In this document: positions 26,111 through 34,962 of the stretch, piece by piece | Layout: the number at the start of each line of letters is the position of its first letter | Numbering within the stretch: the stretch's first letter is position 1 | Assembly (NCBI RefSeq): GCF_000429425.1 | Contig: NZ_AUBV01000010.1 | Location: 124,001-188,000 of the forward strand | Length of the DNA: 64,000 bases | From: Algoriphagus mannitolivorans DSM 15301 | Lineage (GTDB): Bacteria; Bacteroidota; Bacteroidia; Cytophagales; Cyclobacteriaceae | Direction: 5' to 3' | Program-made: the position numbers and the translations under genes | Notes under the pieces: generated by a model | The model's input: the letters and a program-made list of their open reading frames with translations, nothing else | Told to the model about the DNA's origin: nothing | The model's database searches: none

Positions 26111-27694
26111 ATGAAAAAGACCTTCACCCTCCAGTTAAGCCCTGAAGAGGCTTACGACGCTGAGACTTTCAAAAAAACTCTCCTCAAGAAAGCAGGGATG
26201 TTTGCAGAGACTCCGCAAGCTTTTGCCCGACAAACCCGGAGATCCATAGATGCCAGGGGAAGAAAAGTCCTGGTCAATGTTGAAGCGGAATTGTTTATCA
26301 ATGAAAATCCAGGTTCCCTGCTCGATCATTTTCCTGAATACAAGCAAGTAAAAAATGAAGCCCCTCTAATCATCGTCGGTGCAGGGCCAGCAGGACTTTT
26401 TGCCGCTTTAAGGGCGATTGAATTGGGTGTAAAACCCATTGTCATAGAGCGGGGTAAAGATGTAAGGTCAAGAAGACGTGATTTGGCTGCCATCAATAAA
26501 GATGGTGTCGTAAACCCGGATTCAAATTATTGTTTCGGAGAAGGTGGAGCAGGAACTTACTCTGACGGTAAGCTTTACACGCGCTCCAAAAAGCGAGGCG
26601 ATATCCGCAGAATCATGGAGATCCTGGTGGCTCATGGGGCCACTGAGGAAATTTTGGTGGATGCCCATCCCCATATCGGAACCAATAAGCTTCCAGTTCT
26701 GGTTTCCAAACTCAGAGAATCGATTTTAGAGGCGGGAGGAGAGATCCTTTTTGAAACTCGGGTTACTGATTTCCTGATAGAAAATGATGAGCTTAAAGGT
26801 GTCAAAACCCAATCAGGAGAAATTATCAAGGGGATCGGTGTAATTCTCGCGACAGGCCATTCAGCAAGAGATATTTTTACCTTATTGAACGCCAAGAGAA
26901 TACTGATCGAGGCAAAGCCTTTTGCCTTGGGCGTGCGTATTGAACACAGTCAAAACCTTATCGACCGGATTCAATACCATTGTGAAATTGACCGTGGACC
27001 TTATTTGCCGGCTTCTTCTTATTCCTTGGTTCAACAGACAGAGTTTAAGGGAAAACAAAGAGGAGTCTTTAGCTTTTGCATGTGTCCCGGAGGGTTTATC
27101 GTACCTGCTGCTACAGCACCCGGTGAACTCGTAGTCAATGGCATGAGTCCTAGCCGAAGAGATTCAAAATTTGCTAATTCAGGCATGGTGGTTTCCGTGG
27201 AATTGGAAGATTTACCTGAGTACCAGAAATATGGTCCTCTGGCTGCGATGCATTTTCAAGCGGAAATTGAAAAGAAGGCCTGGGTTTTGGGAGGGGAAAA
27301 TCAAACTGCTCCAGCCCAGCGTATGGTTGATTTTGTAAACAGAAAAGTCAGCTCTTCACTATTAGACACATCTTATCAGCCAGGATTGAATTCTGTGGAA
27401 ATGAGAGAAGTTCTTCCTGATTTTATTTCTCAGCGAATGGCAATGGCTTTTAAAGCTTTTGGTCAAAAAATGAAAGGCTACTTTACCAACGAAGCTCAAT
27501 TAATAGGAGTGGAAAGCCGAACTTCTTCTCCGGTGAGGATTCCTAGAGACCGGGAAAGCTTTGAGCACCCGGAACTCAAAAGACTTTTCCCTTGTGGTGA
27601 AGGAGCTGGATATGCCGGTGGAATTGTCTCTGCGGCGATGGATGGCGAAAGGTGCGCCGAAAAGCTGATCCAAGCTTATTCGAAAAAGGGGTAG
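26111..27694 (+). CDS. FAD-dependent dehydrogenase, COG2509 family
   Basis: The 527-residue protein has an N-terminal domain of about 85 residues, then a dinucleotide-binding motif IIVGAGPAGLFAALRA (about 87-102), the NYCFGEGGAGTYSDGKLYTR motif that marks COG2509 flavoproteins, LATGHSARDIF and a C-terminal FPCGEGAGYAGGIVSAAMDG. Members are widespread soluble flavoproteins without an assigned reaction. The gene stands alone between a terminator and an intergenic stretch with an eight-G run (27733-27740). The start at ATG 26111 gives the usual N-terminus. Confidence 0.85.
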   Translation: MKKTFTLQLSPEEAYDAETFKKTLLKKAGMFAETPQAFARQTRRSIDARGRKVLVNVEAELFINENPGSLLDHFPEYKQVKNEAPLIIVGAGPAGLFAALRAIELGVKPIVIERGKDVRSRRRDLAAINKDGVVNPDSNYCFGEGGAGTYSDGKLYTRSKKRGDIRRIMEILVAHGATEEILVDAHPHIGTNKLPVLVSKLRESILEAGGEILFETRVTDFLIENDELKGVKTQSGEIIKGIGVILATGHSARDIFTLLNAKRILIEAKPFALGVRIEHSQNLIDRIQYHCEIDRGPYLPASSYSLVQQTEFKGKQRGVFSFCMCPGGFIVPAATAPGELVVNGMSPSRRDSKFANSGMVVSVELEDLPEYQKYGPLAAMHFQAEIEKKAWVLGGENQTAPAQRMVDFVNRKVSSSLLDTSYQPGLNSVEMREVLPDFISQRMAMAFKAFGQKMKGYFTNEAQLIGVESRTSSPVRIPRDRESFEHPELKRLFPCGEGAGYAGGIVSAAMDGERCAEKLIQAYSKKG

Positions 27695-27862
27695 GGATCA
27701 GGTTGTATGTTGAAGGTTTTAGGTTGTATAAAGGGGGGGGTAATTTTTTCGATTAGGGACGAAATCCGATTGATTGTAAGATTGGGTTGAATCCTGAGAT
27801 CTCGGACCGTCATTTCCCGTCAGAATAGTTTCTTCTTTTTTACAATTCCGTACTTTTAGGAG

Positions 27863-29245
27863 ATGGAATTTGCCATTGTGGATATCGAGACGACGGGAGG
27901 CTCTGCCTCAGGAGGGGGAATTACTGAAATTGCAGTATTGATTCATAATGGGGTAGAGATTATTGAGGAATTCCAAACTCTTCTCAATCCCGGACATTCA
28001 GTTCCTGCTTACATCACCGGGCTTACGGGGATTGATAATTCCATGCTGGAAGATGCTCCAATTTTTGAAGAAATCGCTGAGCAACTTTGGGATCTTTTGG
28101 AAGGAAGGGTATTTGTAGCCCATTCCGTGAATTTTGATTACGGTTTTATCCGGGAGGCATTCTCCAAAGTCGGACGCCAGTTGAATACTCCCAGGATTTG
28201 TACTGTGAGGCTTGCCAGAAAAGTCTTTCCCGATTTAAAATCTTACAGTTTAGGCAGACTTTGTGAAAACCTAAAAATCCCCATTTTAGCTCGGCATAGG
28301 GCAATGGGAGACGCAAGGGCCACTGCCATCCTTTTCGACAGAATGTATAAAATGAGGGAGGAAATCATCCTTTCTTCCTTGAAAAGAAATACTGGGGAAG
28401 CCTTCCTGCCGCCTAATTTTTCTCTTTCCAAATTCAAGGAAATTCCCGAAGCCTGTGGAGTGTACTATATGCTCAATGACAAAGGGAAAGTAATCTATGT
28501 GGGCAAAGCGCTTAACATTCGGGAGAGGTTTAAAGGCCATTTTTCGGGGAAAGTTCTTCCAAATCTAAAGCTGCAACTTAAGTCTGAAATCGTGGATCTT
28601 CAATGGAAGTTGACCGGTTCGGAAATGATGGCGCTTTTGCTGGAAACCCTTGAAATCAAGCGACTTTGGCCGAAATATAATTCCGCGCTCAAATTGCCCA
28701 AGAGCCTTTGGGGGATTTTTGATTATCAGGATAGCATGGGATATTACCGGTTTCAAATTGCCAAAGTCACCAAAAACCTTAGGCCTCTGGAGACCTTCTT
28801 CACCTCCGAAGAAGCCCATCAATTTCTTAAGTCAGGGATTGAGAATTTTCAGCTGTGCAAAAAGCTATGTGGATTACGGAAAGTCACCTGCAGCACTGTT
28901 CAGGATAAATCCTGTATGGGGGCCTGCCAATCTCAGGAGCATCCCAAAGATTATAACTCTCGGGTCAAAGACTTCATAGGATTGATCAAGGAAAGCAAAA
29001 AAGAGATTTTGCTGACCCTTCCCGGCAGAGAAAAAGGTGAAAAAGCCCTATGTCAATTCGAAGGGGGAATGCTTGTCAAGTTTGGTTTTGTGAAAGAAGA
29101 GGAGGGAAATCCGGAATCTTTGGAGGTAGTTCCAAAGATCCCGGAGACTTTTTATATCCTAAGACAGTTTTTGCCTACACTTGATTTGGAGTCCATCCAG
29201 ATTTTGGATCCAGATTCCTCAACTCCAAACATGAGCTTATTTTAA
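27863..29245 (+). CDS. DEDDh exonuclease fused to a UvrC-like GIY-YIG nuclease domain
   Basis: Residues 1-165 form a DnaQ/RNase T exonuclease with DIETTG (Asp7, Glu9), FDYGF (Asp92) and HRAMGDARA (His145, Asp150). Residues 195-280 form a GIY-YIG domain like that of UvrC/Cho (GVYYML, IYVGKALNIRERFKGH). A Cys-rich stretch follows (LCKKLCGL..CSTVQDKSCMGAC). Such fusions are annotated as exonuclease domain or DNA polymerase III epsilon-like proteins and may act in DNA repair, but this is not established. The 3' end overlaps the convergent peptidase gene by 4 bp. Confidence 0.87.
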   Translation: MEFAIVDIETTGGSASGGGITEIAVLIHNGVEIIEEFQTLLNPGHSVPAYITGLTGIDNSMLEDAPIFEEIAEQLWDLLEGRVFVAHSVNFDYGFIREAFSKVGRQLNTPRICTVRLARKVFPDLKSYSLGRLCENLKIPILARHRAMGDARATAILFDRMYKMREEIILSSLKRNTGEAFLPPNFSLSKFKEIPEACGVYYMLNDKGKVIYVGKALNIRERFKGHFSGKVLPNLKLQLKSEIVDLQWKLTGSEMMALLLETLEIKRLWPKYNSALKLPKSLWGIFDYQDSMGYYRFQIAKVTKNLRPLETFFTSEEAHQFLKSGIENFQLCKKLCGLRKVTCSTVQDKSCMGACQSQEHPKDYNSRVKDFIGLIKESKKEILLTLPGREKGEKALCQFEGGMLVKFGFVKEEEGNPESLEVVPKIPETFYILRQFLPTLDLESIQILDPDSSTPNMSLF

Positions 29246-31293
29246 TTGAGCTCCTGGATTTTTCCTTCCAGCATCAGCAAGAAGGTGTATTCCATAGCCA
29301 ATTCTTTCAGGGCATTGAATCTTCCTGATGCACCTCCATGACCGGCGTCCATGTTGGTGTGAAGTAGGAGGAGATTGTTGTCGGTTTTTAAATCCCGGAG
29401 TTTGGCCACCCACTTGGTCGGCTCCCAATACTGAACCTGGGAATCATGCAATCCTGAAGTCACCAGCAAATTGGGGTAATCTTTGGCTTCCACATTATCA
29501 TAAGGAGAATAGGAGAGCATGTATTCGTAATATTCTGGATGTTTAGGGTTTCCCCATTCCTGAAATTCCCCTGTAGTCAAAGGGATAGTTTCGTCTAGCA
29601 TGGTGGTCACCACGTCCACAAAAGGAACATTGGCAATGACTCCATGAAACAGTTCTGGTTTCAAATTGATCACGGCGCCCATCAATAATCCCCCTGCGCT
29701 TCCTCCCATGGCATATAGGTGATTAGGAGAAGTGTATTTTTCCCCAATCAAATGCTCTGCGCAAGAAATAAAATCCGTGAAGGTATTTTTCTTCTTCAAC
29801 ATTTTTCCATCCTCATACCAATGCCTTCCCAAATCTTCTCCTCCTCTAATATGGGCGATAGCAAATACAAATCCGCGATCCAAAAGACTCAGGCGAGTAC
29901 TTGAGAAATATGCGTCCATGCTAAAACCATAGGAACCATAAGCATAAAGGAGAAGAGGATTTTCCCCGTTTTTCTCGAATAATGATTTTTTGTAAACCAG
30001 AGAGATGGGTACTAGCACCCCGTCTTTAGCTTTCGCCCAGATTCGTTCCGAATGATAAGCTGAAGGATCATGTCCACCTACTACTTCTTGCTGCTTGAGA
30101 AGTACTTTTTCTTTGGAAACCATGTGGTAATCAAACGTGGAGGAAGGGGTTACCAGAGAATTGTATCCAAAGCGGAGCATTTCAGTTTCAAATTCCGGAT
30201 TTGCCCCGATCCAAGCGGTGTAGGTCTGATCTTCAAACTGGATAGTGTGTGAATCTCCATCCCAAGGTTTTACCTGGATTTTCGTCAAGCCATTGCTTCT
30301 TTCCTGAGTCACCAAAAAACCTGCAAACAAATCAAAATCCTCCAGCAAAACTTCTGATCTATGTGGGATAACGTCCACCCAGTTTTCTTTTTGGGGAGCA
30401 ATGCAGGGAGCTTTTACCAACTTGAAGTTTTTTGCCTGATCATTGGTTCTGATCCAGAAGAATTCTCCGAAATGGTCTGCGGCATATTCTAAATGTGGAG
30501 TTCTTGGCTGAAGGATTTTGAAATCTCCAAAGGGATTATCAGCTTCCAAAAACCTCATTTCTGAAGAAATTGTGCTCTCAGAGTGAATGAGGAGGCATTT
30601 TTCTGATTTGGTTTTGTGGACTACACAGGAAAACTCTTCATCTTTTTCCTCATAGATCAACACGTCCTTTTCGACAGAATCACCAAGTTCATGTCGATAA
30701 ACCTGGTAGGATCTGAGCGTATCTGGGTTTTGTTTAGTGTAAAAAAGTGTCCGATTGTCAGCTGCCCAAGTCATGTTTCCGGTGACATTTGGGATCTTTT
30801 CTTCCAGGATTTCTCCAGTCTCTAAATTTTTGAAATGGATGGTATAAATCCTTCTTCCGACCTCGTCTGCCGCAAATGCCAAGAGCTTCTGGTTTGGAGA
30901 GGTCACAGTGCCGCCAACTTGATAATAAGATTTTCCTTCTGCCAAAACATTGACATCAAGAATGATTTCCTCAGGGCTTTCCAAGCTTCCGCTTTTTCTG
31001 CAAAAGATTGGATATTCAGCACCCTGAGTGTATCGAGAATACCAATAATAACCTGCTTTGCGATACGGTACACTTTGGTCATCTTCCTTGATTCGCCCTT
31101 TCATTTCTTCAAAAAGAGCGTTTTTGAAAGATTCTACAGGTTTTAGAGTTTCCTCGAGGTATCTGTTTTCGGCCTCGAGATATTGGATGACTTCCGGGTT
31201 TTCCCGATCATTCATCCAATAGTAAGGGTCGTTCCGCTGGTGACCGTGGATTTCCAAAACTTTTGTTTTCTGCGAAGCAATTGGTGGTGTCAT
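29242..31293 (-). CDS. ptrB: Oligopeptidase B-like serine peptidase (S9 family)
   Basis: The 683-residue protein has an N-terminal beta-propeller (about 70-400; HGHQRNDPYYWM at the start is typical) and a C-terminal alpha/beta hydrolase domain with IRGGEDLGRHWYEDGK, the nucleophile in GGSAGG, the acid in SGLHDSQV and the His in DAGHGGASGR. Oligopeptidase B cleaves short peptides after Arg or Lys. No signal peptide is seen, so it is probably cytoplasmic, although Bacteroidota relatives can be exported. It is transcribed alone and converges on the exonuclease gene. Confidence 0.93.
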   Translation of the reverse strand: MTPPIASQKTKVLEIHGHQRNDPYYWMNDRENPEVIQYLEAENRYLEETLKPVESFKNALFEEMKGRIKEDDQSVPYRKAGYYWYSRYTQGAEYPIFCRKSGSLESPEEIILDVNVLAEGKSYYQVGGTVTSPNQKLLAFAADEVGRRIYTIHFKNLETGEILEEKIPNVTGNMTWAADNRTLFYTKQNPDTLRSYQVYRHELGDSVEKDVLIYEEKDEEFSCVVHKTKSEKCLLIHSESTISSEMRFLEADNPFGDFKILQPRTPHLEYAADHFGEFFWIRTNDQAKNFKLVKAPCIAPQKENWVDVIPHRSEVLLEDFDLFAGFLVTQERSNGLTKIQVKPWDGDSHTIQFEDQTYTAWIGANPEFETEMLRFGYNSLVTPSSTFDYHMVSKEKVLLKQQEVVGGHDPSAYHSERIWAKAKDGVLVPISLVYKKSLFEKNGENPLLLYAYGSYGFSMDAYFSSTRLSLLDRGFVFAIAHIRGGEDLGRHWYEDGKMLKKKNTFTDFISCAEHLIGEKYTSPNHLYAMGGSAGGLLMGAVINLKPELFHGVIANVPFVDVVTTMLDETIPLTTGEFQEWGNPKHPEYYEYMLSYSPYDNVEAKDYPNLLVTSGLHDSQVQYWEPTKWVAKLRDLKTDNNLLLLHTNMDAGHGGASGRFNALKELAMEYTFLLMLEGKIQELN

Positions 31294-31453
31294 TTCTTGA
31301 AATTTGAGCCTGCAAGGATAAAGAAAAGGAACGAATCCATAAAAATGAATGATGTTTTAGTTTGTTTTGAAATACATTTTTTTGTCTAGGTATTGTAATT
31401 CCCCGAAATTTTTCAGACTTTTTATGAGTATTAACCATCAACCTTAATCATTT

Positions 31454-31870
31454 ATGGGATTACTCAAAGAGTTTAAAGAGTTCGCAGTAAAAGGCAATGT
31501 CGTAGATCTTGCCGTTGCGGTTATCATTGGAGGAGCCTTCGGTAAAATCGTAGCTTCCTTTGTCAGTGATGTATTGATGCCACCAATAGGATTATTATTG
31601 GGTGGGGTGGATTACACCTCTCTCCAATTGATTCTGAAAGAGGCTTCAATGAACGATGCGGGTGAGGAAATTGCTGCTGTAGCGATCAACTATGGCGTGT
31701 TTCTTCAAAATGTGATTGATTTCATCATTATCGCATTCGTTATATTTATGGCTATCCGTGCTATTAACAGCATGAAAAATAAAGAGGCTGCTGCGCCACC
31801 GCCACCACCTCCTGGACCAACACCTAGTGAAAAGCTTTTGGAGGAAATCAGAGATTTGCTCAAGAAGTAG
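31454..31870 (+). CDS. mscL: Large-conductance mechanosensitive channel
   Basis: The 138-residue inner-membrane protein opens at high membrane tension to release solutes. It has the N-terminal amphipathic helix ([12 protein letters not shown]), TM1 ([20 protein letters not shown]), the periplasmic loop, TM2 ([18 protein letters not shown]) and a C-terminal bundle helix ([14 protein letters not shown]) after a linker of six prolines. It is single-gene and followed by a strong terminator. Confidence 0.97.
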   Translation: MGLLKEFKEFAVKGNVVDLAVAVIIGGAFGKIVASFVSDVLMPPIGLLLGGVDYTSLQLILKEASMNDAGEEIAAVAINYGVFLQNVIDFIIIAFVIFMAIRAINSMKNKEAAAPPPPPPGPTPSEKLLEEIRDLLKK

Positions 31871-31880
31871 TAAACCAAAA

Positions 31881-31909
31881 GGTCCCGGGATTTATCCGGG
31901 ACCTTTTTT
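31881..31909 (+). terminator. Terminator after mscL
   Basis: GGTCCCGG (31881-31888) and CCGGGACC (31896-31903) pair perfectly around a 7-nt loop and are followed by TTTTTT. It also lies at the 3' end of the convergent sigma-factor operon. Confidence 0.93.
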
Positions 31910-32342
31910 AATTTCCTCCTCTTTGTCTTTGATAAAGTTGTCGAGTAAAATCCCTCGCAATATTATTGAGCATTAAGATCTGCTTATAATTCAGGATTTT
32001 GGAGACGTTGTTCACAAAAGCTTTTTCTTCATTAATTAATTTTTCCTCCAGTTGAAATCTCTGTTGAATTCTGGACTTAGCCTCTTCCTCCGAAATTTCA
32101 TTGACGTTCCTGTTTAGAGCTACTAGTTGTTTCATCAGTCCTTCCCGTTTTTCATTGTATTCATTGAAAATCGGCCAGAATTTTTCTGCTTGCTCTGGCT
32201 TAAGGTCGATTCGGGTCGTGATAAATGCAATTCGGGCTGCTTGAAGTCTTTCCGGATCAATTTGTTGCCCTGGTCTTTGAGCAAGTACATTTCCCCCCAT
32301 AATCAGGAAGAAAAACAGGAGATATATGGTGTGTTTTTTCAT
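31908..32342 (-). CDS. Secreted helical protein, Spy/CpxP-like
   Basis: This 144-residue protein has a signal peptide (KKHTIYLLFFFLIMGGNVLAQ) and a charged alpha-helical mature part: ITTRIDLKPEQAEKFWPIFNEYNEKR, then long helices rich in Glu, Lys and Gln. The pattern 'L-x-P-E-Q-A-x-x-F-W-P' recalls the LTxxQ periplasmic sensors (Spy, CpxP, ZraP), so a periplasmic stress or chaperone role is inferred. It overlaps the upstream transmembrane gene by 4 bp and is the last gene of an ECF sigma operon, which suggests it is an effector or feedback component. Confidence 0.7.
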   Translation of the reverse strand: MKKHTIYLLFFFLIMGGNVLAQRPGQQIDPERLQAARIAFITTRIDLKPEQAEKFWPIFNEYNEKREGLMKQLVALNRNVNEISEEEAKSRIQQRFQLEEKLINEEKAFVNNVSKILNYKQILMLNNIARDFTRQLYQRQRGGN

Positions 32343-32701
32343 TGTTCAAACCAATTTTCATTTTCAGTCCATAGGGGATCCATTCCAGCTAACTCTTCTT
32401 GGATAATTTGGTCCAAAATTGCATTGGGATCATCAGAAAGGCTCAAGACGTCTTCGGCAGTCCACTGATTACTTTCGATGTAAAGTAAAGCTTGATCCTC
32501 TAGGGAGAGGGATGGGGTAGAGGAAGGGTTGGCTCCAAATTGCCAAATTCCCAAGGAAAGAAGGATCACCGCAGCAGCGGCATATTTCAGAAATACCGGC
32601 TTTGAATCCTTTTTGGATTTTGTAAGAATTTTGTCAGGCAAGGTGTCAAAGTAACCTTCGGGTGCTTTGAATTCCTTGATTCTGGGTAAGTTTTCCATCA
32701 C
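32339..32701 (-). CDS. Single-span membrane protein, putative anti-sigma factor
   Basis: The 120-residue protein has a short cytoplasmic N-terminal part (about 1-36, with APEGYFDTLPDKIL), one membrane span (about 38-56) and an acidic periplasmic tail. 'F-x-x-P-E-G-Y-F-x-x-L' openings are common in small Bacteroidota membrane proteins encoded after ECF sigma genes. No zinc-binding anti-sigma motif (HxxxCxxC) is present, so the role rests on position: 28 bp after the sigma gene and overlapping the Spy-like gene by 4 bp. Confidence 0.6.
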   Translation of the reverse strand: MMENLPRIKEFKAPEGYFDTLPDKILTKSKKDSKPVFLKYAAAAVILLSLGIWQFGANPSSTPSLSLEDQALLYIESNQWTAEDVLSLSDDPNAILDQIIQEELAGMDPLWTENENWFEQ

Positions 32702-32729
32702 AGATTAGACTAGTCAAGTAGAATAAAGT

Positions 32730-33275
32730 TTACTCACTTAATACAGATTGTTCAATTTTTTTCACGGCATGGTGATAACTGGCCTTCAAAGCACCCACAC
32801 TTGTGCCGGTTATTTCGGCCATTTCCTCATAGCTTAGTTCTTCCTGATACTTAAGATGGAAAACCAAGCGCTGTTTTTCGGGTAATTTCAATAAGGCTTT
32901 TTGTAACCTGATTTGAATTTCATCTCCATCCAAATTACCAGGTTGATCCAAGTAAGATTCCAGCTTTTCCTGATGATCCTCTACCGAGAAGAAAAACCGT
33001 TTTTTCTTTTTTTCCAAGAAACTCAAAGCTTCATTGGTTCCGATTCGGTAAAGCCAGGTAAAAAGGGAAGAGTTCCCTTCGAATTTATCAAGATAACGAT
33101 ATGCCTTGATAAAGGTGTTTTGGACAAGGTCATCCGCATCTTCATGAATCAAAACCATCCTTCGAATTACCTGATAAACTCTTCGCTGGTAGGTTTCGAT
33201 CATCAGCCTGAATCCGAGTTCCCTAGTAAAAGGAGACTGTATTTTTTCCAGGATTTGCTGATCGATTTCTTTCAT
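32730..33275 (-). CDS. ECF RNA polymerase sigma factor
   Basis: In this 181-residue sigma-70 factor, region 2 has DADDLVQNTFIKAYRYLDKF and FTWLYRIGTNEALSFL, and region 4 has LPEKQRLVFHLKYQEELSYEEMAEITGTSVGALKA. It directs RNA polymerase to a stress regulon, which is unknown here. It heads a three-gene operon with a membrane protein and a Spy-like secreted protein, so envelope stress is a reasonable guess. Adjacent TonB receptor/FecR-type partners are lacking, which argues against a FecI-type role. Confidence 0.92.
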   Translation of the reverse strand: MKEIDQQILEKIQSPFTRELGFRLMIETYQRRVYQVIRRMVLIHEDADDLVQNTFIKAYRYLDKFEGNSSLFTWLYRIGTNEALSFLEKKKKRFFFSVEDHQEKLESYLDQPGNLDGDEIQIRLQKALLKLPEKQRLVFHLKYQEELSYEEMAEITGTSVGALKASYHHAVKKIEQSVLSE

Positions 33276-33352
33276 TCTAGCTGTTTAGACTATTTCAATG
33301 TACTATGGTTTAATTCCTGAAACTGAATTTCATTTTTGATTTTTGAATATTC

Positions 33353-33378
33353 AAAAGGCAATAGGCAAAAGGCAATCA
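33353..33378. repeat. AAAAGGCAATAGGCAAAAGGCAAT repeat, left of the four-helix-bundle gene
   Basis: These are tandem variants of 'aaaaggcaat'. Their reverse complement (attgccttttgcc) matches the words found at 33961-34040 on the other side of the four-helix-bundle gene, so the gene is bracketed by inverted short repeats. Confidence 0.65.
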
Positions 33379-33481
33379 GTAAGGGATAAATCGGAGTTTT
33401 CTAGCAGGAAAAAATCAATCGAAATACTTCAATTTTAGGTGGTTAGGTTTAATTTAGTGTTAGGTTTTAAATTTATTTTTT

Positions 33482-33838
33482 ATGGATTTCAGGCAAATGA
33501 AGGTTTTTAAACTTGGCTTTGATTTGGCGATGGAAATTTTTCAAATCAGTAAATCATTTCCAAAAGAAGAGAGGTATTCCCTTATTGATCAAATTCGAAG
33601 ATCAAGCAGGTCGGTTTGTGCAAACCTAGGCGAATCATTTAGAAAAAAACGGTATCCCAAATATTTTATATCCAAAATTACGGATGCTGACATGGAAAAC
33701 AGTGAAACCCAAGTTTGGCTATTATTTGCTTGTACCTGTGGATATATATATCATCAACAATATGAATTACTAATCCAAAAATCAGAGGAAATAGGACGGC
33801 TGTTAGGGCATATCATCAATAACCCAGAAAAGTATTGA
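33482..33838 (+). CDS. Four helix bundle protein (S23/TIGR02436 family)
   Basis: This 118-residue, all-helical protein begins FRQMKVFKLGFDLAMEIF and has FPKEERYSLIDQIRRSSRSVCANLGESFRK, the hallmark of the S23/TIGR02436 family, first known from intervening sequences in 23S rRNA and related to the Avd protein of diversity-generating retroelements. The molecular role is unknown; a basic surface suggests nucleic-acid binding. Here it is a lone gene, not inside rRNA and without a reverse transcriptase nearby, placed between inverted short repeats. Confidence 0.9.
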   Translation: MDFRQMKVFKLGFDLAMEIFQISKSFPKEERYSLIDQIRRSSRSVCANLGESFRKKRYPKYFISKITDADMENSETQVWLLFACTCGYIYHQQYELLIQKSEEIGRLLGHIINNPEKY

Positions 33839-33960
33839 CTGATACCAGCATAAAGTAAATCAGGGACTGTTCACTAACCTGTGTCAGTTTGTTTAAACCG
33901 TTCAACAAACCAAGCGATTAGATCTTTACGGAGAGATGGCAAAGTGAAGATTGTTCCATG

Positions 33961-34040
33961 GCATTTTGCCCTTTTCCTTTTGCCCAATGCTTCTTGCCCC
34001 TTGCCTTTTGCTCAATGCTTCTTGCCAATTGCCCTTGCTT
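33961..34040. repeat. TTTTGCCC/CTTGCC repeat cluster, right of the four-helix-bundle gene
   Basis: Tandem variants of 'ccttttgcccaatgcttcttgcc' fill about 80 bp up to the end of the stress-protein gene. They are the inverted counterpart of the repeat at 33353-33378. Frames open across it are artefacts of the repeat. Confidence 0.7.
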
Positions 34041-34962
34041 ATATTTCCAAAATATAATCCAATATCCCGGCATTTTTTCCTTTCGGTCGGGTCACCAGCA
34101 AGGGAAGGCTATCGTTGTATTGAATCAAGCGTTCAGCCATGCTTCCGATAAAAAGAGCAGTGGCGGCAGTACGTCCTTTGGCACCAATAATGATCACATC
34201 TGCCCCGATTTCCACGGCTTTGGAAACAATTTCCTGAACAGGGTCATCGTCATCATCTTTGGTATAAATAGGAGTGATTTTGATTCCTTTGGTATCAATT
34301 TTTCGGATAAACTTTTTGTAGTTGATCTCGGCATGCATTTTCATGATTTCGGTAAACTCCTCATAGCTCTTGCCGGTAAAATGATAACCTGAAGGAACGT
34401 TAAAAACATTCTGGCATACGATCTCAGCGGTGCCTCCATGTTTGGAAGCAATCATTACCGCCTCTTCCAGTGCATCTTTGGAGTAGTCAGAAAAATCACT
34501 GGGAACCAATAGCTTGGTGACTTTTGGCTTGGATCCTTCTGGAACGATCAAAAGTGAACAGCTTGCTCTTCTGGCGAGTCTTTGTGAGGCAACACCGGTT
34601 CCGGGAAGATCTACTTTTCTACCGATGATGATCATGTCCGCAGATTTTTCCTCAGCCAGTTTCAATATCTTTTTAGAAAGGTTTCCTTCTTTGACTACAT
34701 AGCTAATCGTAAGCCCTTTGATATCTGGGAAGTGTTCATTCACCATCTTCTCCATAGCCTCTTTTCGCTCATTGATCATGTTTTCCACCAGGTTGGGGAA
34801 TTCCTCCAAGACCTCTTTTGGAATCGATAGGTTTTTGATCACATTGGCGAAATAGACCTTTTTGGTTTGGTTCACTCTGGCAATAAAGGCCGCTTGTTCA
34901 ATCAAGGTCTGGTCCAGCGGAGTTTGGTCCAGACATACGATCAATTTTTTAATCAGATACAT
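34039..34962 (-). CDS. Universal stress protein with two Usp domains
   Basis: The 307-residue protein holds two UspA-like domains. The first starts LIKKLIVCLDQTPLDQ. The second starts KVTKLLVPSDFSDYSKDALEEA and ends with the ATP-binding-type pattern VIIIGAKGRTAATALFIGSMAERLIQ. Tandem Usp proteins are soluble nucleotide-binding stress proteins of unclear biochemical role. The start was moved to ATG 34962, because the upstream ATG at 34986 adds eight residues that do not belong to the domain. The 3' end runs into the repeat cluster at 33961-34040. Confidence 0.88.
   Translation of the reverse strand: MYLIKKLIVCLDQTPLDQTLIEQAAFIARVNQTKKVYFANVIKNLSIPKEVLEEFPNLVENMINERKEAMEKMVNEHFPDIKGLTISYVVKEGNLSKKILKLAEEKSADMIIIGRKVDLPGTGVASQRLARRASCSLLIVPEGSKPKVTKLLVPSDFSDYSKDALEEAVMIASKHGGTAEIVCQNVFNVPSGYHFTGKSYEEFTEIMKMHAEINYKKFIRKIDTKGIKITPIYTKDDDDDPVQEIVSKAVEIGADVIIIGAKGRTAATALFIGSMAERLIQYNDSLPLLVTRPKGKNAGILDYILEI

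Noticed and set aside
33482..33838. Diversity-generating retroelement, suggested by the Avd-like four-helix-bundle protein
   Set aside because: There is no reverse transcriptase, template repeat or variable repeat nearby.
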